DNA of 64,000 nucleotides from positions 16,612,868 through 16,676,867 of the forward strand of contig OY987246.1 of NCBI GenBank assembly GCA_963920765.1, in the 5' to 3' direction. This document shows positions 58,735 to 64,000 of the stretch, piece by piece. The notes beneath the pieces are model-generated. The model was not told the DNA's origin, ran no database searches, and saw only the letters and a list, made by a program, of their open reading frames with translations. This stretch comes from Ulota crispa (taxonomy: Eukaryota; Streptophyta; Bryopsida; Orthotrichales; Orthotrichaceae). The first letter of the stretch is position 1, and every line of letters starts with the position of its first letter. The translations under genes were made by a program, and so were the position numbers.

Positions 58735-59390
58735 GTATGGTCTGACAGATTGGCTGAAGTTCCACAGTGAGAGATTTCTTTACTAGAATGGAATCCGACC
58801 ACACCCTCCGCAACGACACATTGTTTATTGTTTTTTCTTAGTGTCAAGTTAATCACTAGGGGTGTCAACATGCAAAACGTGGACGATGAATAATTTCAAA
58901 CTCTTATGGTAGGAGGTGCGTGAAATGAATGAAATGTATCCAAGTATGCTTCGCTTATAAATTGTTTTTTTGTTATTCTTTAACTATATGATTAGTCTAA
59001 TCATTGGATGCTTCACAAGTTATGTGCAAGGCTTTGAATCAATTCATGTAAAGATGGAAGAAGGAATAAACTTCACAACATAAAGATCTTATTTTTGGAA
59101 TCTTTTTACAGCCTCTTTCCATGTGAGGAGGTAGGGGGTGGTTTCATAAAGTAAGCTCAAAAGCAAGATTGGTTGTGGGTGAAGGATCTTTGAGTCAAAA
59201 CAACCATTAGTTGTTTTTGACACTTCCATGTGGAAGGGGTGGTGTAAATACCATCACCTATGATTGGTAGAAATAAGAAAGAAGAAGATTGGACCTTTAA
59301 AGTGACCTATAGATGTAGACTTAGTCCTAAAACTATTTTCATGAGCACCAAAGAGAAGAATTGTTTTTGACAAACACTCCTAATCACTGA
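58735..59390. other. intergenic DNA
   Basis: No supported feature. Confidence 0.5.
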
Positions 59391-59646
59391 TAACACCATA
59401 TTAGGTAAATTGGGAAAATGGGGGGTCCCAATTTGTACATCACCTGGATCCAAAGAAGTCATCCAAAACCCAATTTGAAGGTATCGAATTCAATTTGAGC
59501 CACTAAGATTTTTTCCCTTGCAAATTCCTCCTCTCAAGTGTGGCATGTGTACAAAAAAAAAGCTAAGCTCAATTGCAAGTGATCACCTATAACCTTCAAA
59601 AGTCCCAAAATGTACCCTTTTTCCCAATATACCTAATATGGTGTTT
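59391..59646. mobile_element. ACACCATATTAGG MITE, copy 2
   Basis: About 256 bp, same ends and orientation as copy 1, with interior text such as AAATGGGGGGTC and CTAAGATTTTTTCCCTTGC in common. TAA-like flanks could be a 3-bp duplication (PIF/Harbinger type). Confidence 0.8.
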
Positions 59647-61754
59647 AATGCAGCATAAAAGGACGCAGATCATGATATGTTTTGCCTTCAAAACTCCATA
59701 TCTACATGCTAACCACCCCGTGATGTTAATTTTTGTAAGTTATATACTTTTGAGATTTTCCTTCATTTGAAATATATATTGCTTAAAAAATGTTCCTTTA
59801 TCACATGTACTACTTACAAATTCTTATATTGAAGTCTTATTTTGTAAAAGATTTCTTAACTTGAGCAATACTACCTTGTTCTAAATACATCTCGTTGAAC
59901 ATCAGTTGCAATCATGAATATTTATTCATAAAGTTTAAGACCCATAATCCAAGATTCCTCCCAAATTTTGGTTCAAAATGAATTGACGTAATTTCTATGC
60001 TTGTTTTGCTATTAACCTAAACCATCAATGTTTCCTAACATGTTTCCCCTTTATCTGGATTATAACTTAACCCCTAAACGCGGAGGAGGGCGTTTTTTTG
60101 TCCTTTCTCTCTAAAATTTTCTATTTGATCGAAGAAAGTCATTTTTCATCTGATTTTTTTCAGAAGTGATCATAAACACAAGGTCCATCATAAAATGTAA
60201 AAAACAACCTCACCAAATACACTCATAATTTAGGTAATCTAAATTGTGAGAAGATTCAAAGACATAATAGGGGTAGTCATGGCACTTTCTTCTCCGGCTA
60301 TGGAGAATGAGAACCTGAACATGTCGCTTGTGGATTGACTGCTAGAGCCTCTGCTCTGCTTCTTGTGCAAAACTTCACACTGGTCCATTCTTCTCCTCCA
60401 AAGGTGAAGAATAGGGTTTTGCAAGAGAAGTTTCACCTCCCATAACCCACATTTCACCTTGTCGTCTTGTTTTTATCTTTAATTGACCTACTCCCATTGG
60501 TGGAGAGTGCATCTTTTGAAAAGTAGGTAATCATTCGCCATTCTCATTCTCCAAAACAATCAAACGGAGTGTCACACCATCTTCACAAAGAATGAGCTCC
60601 TATTGGCTCCTCTTTTCTCTCCACAACTTCTTAATCTCCAATCTCTTTTCATTGTTGAAGAAGCCATGACTACGCCCAATATTAGATCCCATGCTACCCT
60701 TCTTGCAATTTTCGTGAGGTTAGCATGTATTGTTGACTTTTGCAACTTTTAGAAACAAAACTATAAGACGGACACCTGTTAGAGCATTGTATTGCTACAA
60801 GGCAAGACAAGCCATTGTTACCAACCTAGCAATTAAGGATTAAAGTAAAAAAATTGGTATAATCTGAAACATGTGTTTGTAATGTATCAATAGAGACTTC
60901 ATATATCCAAAAATAGTTTGAATTTATATACCATTTATGATTTGATTTTAATAACAATAAAGGGTGTACTAAATTAATTGGTTGCTTCTCTAATAAAAAC
61001 AAAACATATAGACAATTAAGATGTTAAGGCAAATAGACAAATTGCATTTCTTATAGGTTTATTATTTTTTGAAAAGTTTAAGCTAATTTTTTTAAACAAC
61101 ATGGCAAAACTGGAGAGAAAAAACTTTTACTTTAATTTCTACTCAAACACTTATATTGTTTCGCCCTTTTATTTCCATACATATATCAAACATTTGTATA
61201 ATTTTTGCAATGATAATAAAAGTTTGACTTTAGTATAAATTTATTATTAATACTAAATTTTGACTTCAAAATAATAATATGAATATTTAGCATTCAAAAT
61301 TCAAAGCTTTATAAATATCTACCTCATAATAGCACTAAAAAAAATGCATGATGCATCTTCAATGTAGGGCCAAAGGCACGGGCATTTTAGGATGTAACCA
61401 TGTAAGTTGTGTAGGTTTTTCCATTAATAAAGAGATCTGTATTTTAGAAGATCATTGGCATCAATATTGCAACTTCCTTGGGATATGTATACATTTAATT
61501 TGTTAGTTTTTATTGTCAAATTTTCAAATTTTAGTTACTACTTCTTGTTTTTTTTCCAACCAATTGCATGCCTTCTATATGTTTTGTTTTTATCTCCTCT
61601 TAAAATTGCTACCAACTTCCTTGTTTCATAGGATATTTTTGTGATAAGAGTTTCATCCAATTAACATTTACATGGTTTCTGTTTGTTCAATTACTCATCT
61701 TCCATCCACTTGGATGAGAAATAAACATTCCCATTCATCCCCTACATAAAATTA
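59647..61754. other. AT-rich intergenic DNA
   Basis: No supported gene. A solo TTAACCCCTAAACGCGG at 60067 looks like one end of a TTAA element, but no partner end was found. A minus-strand frame near 60240-60460 has a slightly protein-like composition; unidentified. Confidence 0.4.
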
Positions 61755-62068
61755 CTTGGGAAAATGTCATGGATACCTTTGAAATTTGCAATATTTACAT
61801 AGATTTCCTTGCTTTTTCAGGAATTACACAAATACCCTTGGACCAAAAAAACTTGGCATTTATTTGTTGTGCTTGTGATGAATGTTCAAGAAGGGGGTGT
61901 AATGAAACAAAAAAGAAGCAACAAGCGCAGAGGAAGAAGGGAAGTGACATGCACAACAAAACAATTACCTAAAAATTATGGATCAAGGGTATTTGTGTAA
62001 TTTCTGAAAAAGCAAGGGTATCAATGTAAATATTGCAAACTTCAAGGGTATCTCTGACATTTTAACTA
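61755..62068. mobile_element. palindromic hAT-like element, copy 2
   Basis: About 314 bp and more diverged than the copy at 3232-3538. Shared text includes ACAAATACCCTTGGACCAAA and AGTGACATGCACAACAAAAC. It abuts the next element. Confidence 0.65.
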
Positions 62069-62901
62069 AGGGAATTTATACATGTACCACCCCTTCTTGA
62101 CTATTGTACCACACCATATTATATATGGTCAATATTGACAATATTAAAATAGGTGTGGAACACAAGAAAAACATCACTAATTTTAAAACACAACTTGACA
62201 TAGAAGTTGCAACTTTGATTTTGTTTTTTAGCTTTAGATCTTGCTCATAGTATCAATTTAGAAATCTAAATTAGGTCTAGTTTAATTCGTGTTTTTTCAA
62301 TTGATACTACAAATGGGATTAAGAGCTGAAAAATAAAACTATGTCAAGTTGTACTTTCAAATTAGTGATGTTTTTCTAGTGATCCACACCTGTTTTAATA
62401 TTGTAAATACTAACCATGTATGGTACGGTGTGGTAGAATAGTCAAGAAGGGGTGGTGAGGTAGGCGCACCCGTGGGCGTCACTTCCCTTGGGTATGACGT
62501 GCTGTTTCACCCAGTTGTTGTTTCACCCAACTCCACTGTTGTTTGTCCTTTTTTAGTCAAAATAGGGTCAAAATAGGAAAACATGCAGGTGCTTGGTATG
62601 TTTAGATTGACCAGTTTGTGGGTATCAAAGCTTTGGTTTTTATAACAATTGAAGGCAGTAAGAGGCTCCATGATGCATGGTTTAAGCTCTTTGTCAACGC
62701 CCATGGGTAAGAAACTATTTAGCACTTTGAATAAATTACACATATAAATGGCCGTGTAAACAAGTTTTTTAACATACCCAATATTTTTCATTTCCATTTC
62801 CTAATCTAAGAATATTAATTTCAAGCCTATTTCATAACCTCAGATACCCTAAAATAGAGATTTTTATGGGTGCTCCTACCTTACATGTATCAATTCCCTT
62901 T
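62068..62901. mobile_element. palindromic ACCACCCC element, copy 2 (interrupted)
   Basis: Arms start GGGAATTTATACATGTACCA and end CATGTATCAATTCCCTTTG. A family B-type MITE (62458-62881) is inserted close to the right end. Core matches copy 1 at 21876. Confidence 0.7.
62458..62881 (-). mobile_element. AGGTAG-ended MITE, family B-like, copy 6 (nested)
   Basis: 424 bp. Left end AGGTAGGCGCACCCGTGG, right end GGGTGCTCCTACCT then TA. The left flank is TG where TA is expected. Its interior is largely unlike other family B members, so only the ends may be shared. Confidence 0.65.
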
Positions 62902-62913
62902 GGGAGCAACTAG

Positions 62914-63335
62914 GTGGACACCCCCCAATTGCTACGCGGACACCCTCCAATTGCTACGCAGACACCTCCCAATTGCTACGCAGACACTCCCCATAGCCAA
63001 ATCTATTAAATTTGAGATTGTTATTATGCTAAAGTATGAAATAAATCAAAGCAGTACTTTAGCGTACATTTGCATCTACAAGCATTGTAAACACACAACA
63101 AATTTGCCTCATTTGTGACATGGTTAGGAGCTAAAACAGCTGCTCCCTTCATTTATTGGTTTGACTTTTGACCATGTCACAAATAAGACAAATTTGTTGT
63201 ATGTTTGAAACACTTGTAAACACAAATGTATGCTAAACTATTACTTTGATTTTATTTCATATTCCAGCGTAATAATAATTTCAAATTTAATAAACTTGGC
63301 TATGGGATGTCTGCGTAGCAATTGGGGGTGTCCAC
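62914..63335. mobile_element. long hairpin element with CTAG flanks
   Basis: 422 bp. Ends GTGGACACCCCCCAATTGCT and AGCAATTGGGGGTGTCCAC; flanked by CTAG (62910-62913, 63336-63339). Arms are roughly 170 bp or more. The left arm has a three-unit 22-bp tandem (CAATTGCTACGC-type) that the right arm lacks. Confidence 0.75.
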
Positions 63336-63339
63336 CTAG

Positions 63340-63975
63340 TCGGTCCCTTCCCTTTCCCTAAATACTTCACAAAAGTTACTTTCCACGAGAGCGTTCACAC
63401 CGCAAACCCGTTCCAGAAAACAATCAAAAGGCTTTCCGAACTTCGGGAGAGTTCGGTCCCTTGACATCCTCCGTAACTTCCACAGCTTCTAGAATCTTCC
63501 TTCCTTCCCCCAAACCTCCATTACCATTACCATTAGGGTTTCGTTTGTCGTTCGATCCGTGCGGCCAACGTCTCGTGCACCGACAACAACAACAAGTTCC
63601 ACCACTTCTTCGTCCACGCCTCAACTTAGATTCCACCACTCACTTCCCGTGCGCTCACTTCTTAAACTCCCTTCAAATAGACCGCACTCTAAGCTTTTCA
63701 CAAAAGTTCTTGTGCTGCAGAAGTTTGCGTCCCAGAAAAGGTGGTTGTGATTTGAGGCGGTTAAGATTCGTATCGATATAATACTTCTGGGACGAGATTC
63801 TTGGAAGAAGAAGACCGGTATGTTTCTTTTCGCAGGTTCACTTATGCGTTAGCGCTTGTTAATATCGGTATGGCTTGTTTTCATTGTGTTTTGCGTTTTT
63901 TAAAATTAATTTTGAAGTTTTTTGGATTTCAAGCTGGTTGTTGAGTTTCTTGTTTTAGAGTTAGTTGTGTGGATT
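63340..63975 (+). promoter_or_regulatory. probable 5' leader of a gene continuing past the right edge
   Basis: GC-richer sequence with Ser/Pro/Thr-coding character, an apparent leader and a likely intron (a donor near GGTATGTTTC at 63818, T-rich sequence after it). Open frames here lack ATG starts, so I treat it as non-coding. Confidence 0.35.
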
Positions 63976-64000
63976 ATGGATGGCTCCGGGACAGTTGAAA
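63976..64000 (+). CDS. possible start of a truncated gene
   Basis: ATG at 63976 opens a frame reading MDGSGTVE to the window end, after the leader described above. Eight codons only; cannot be identified. Confidence 0.25.

Noticed and set aside
63461..63781. 106-codon ORF resembling a transit peptide
   Set aside because: It begins at TTG with no ATG in frame at a sensible place; better read as a 5' leader.
1..64000. tRNA, rRNA, LTR retrotransposon or viral insertions
   Set aside because: I looked for T-loop-like motifs, ribosomal cores, reverse-transcriptase motifs and long direct terminal repeats by eye and found none that I could support.

Overview
This is about 64 kb of nuclear DNA from a land plant, probably a seed-free lineage such as a bryophyte, lycophyte or fern; the lineage is inferred and not proven. 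Evidence for a plant: a complete TIC110 (inner-envelope chloroplast protein import), a receptor-like kinase with the ALE2 type of ectodomain, GT-AG introns of about 0.1-2 kb, and TTTAGGG-type motifs. Intergenic DNA is AT-rich and packed with small inverted-repeat transposons. One 200-base assembly gap lies at 30058-30257.

Layout. 1-110: possible edge of a minus-strand gene. 1.1-3.6 kb: short transposons. 4053-8063: ALE2-like receptor kinase on the minus strand, with a leader or promoter region running to about 10.8 kb. 11-24.9 kb: gene-poor, with about a dozen transposon families and a 21-bp minisatellite. 24.94-25.4 kb: promoter-like block (29-bp-period dyad array, GGCCCA, TATA box, telo-box) in front of an unidentified transcript. 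27545-28783: intronless PAP/HAL2-type phosphatase, plus strand, with a perfect 313-bp tandem duplication upstream. 31656-34469: small single-pass membrane protein, minus strand, with a Stowaway-like element in its intron. 34825-36405: dead Tc1-type transposon. 36.4-40.4 kb: more small elements. 41015-49997: TIC110, 15 exons, minus strand. 54417-56670: two-exon HAD-like hydrolase, plus strand, followed by a partial duplicate. 57.4-63.3 kb: palindromic elements. 63.36 kb to the end: probable 5' end of a plus-strand gene.

The genes do not form a pathway or cluster; they are ordinary, independently transcribed plant genes. The unusual content is the transposon population. It includes at least 12 elements with AGGTAG termini at TA sites, five CCC...GGG elements at TTAA (or near-TTAA) sites that look piggyBac-like, a decayed DD34E Tc1 element, CACTA-like and Stowaway-like short elements, and long hairpin elements, several of them nested. 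Exon models were built by reading splice sites and frame by eye; similarity calls rest on remembered family motifs, with no database search.
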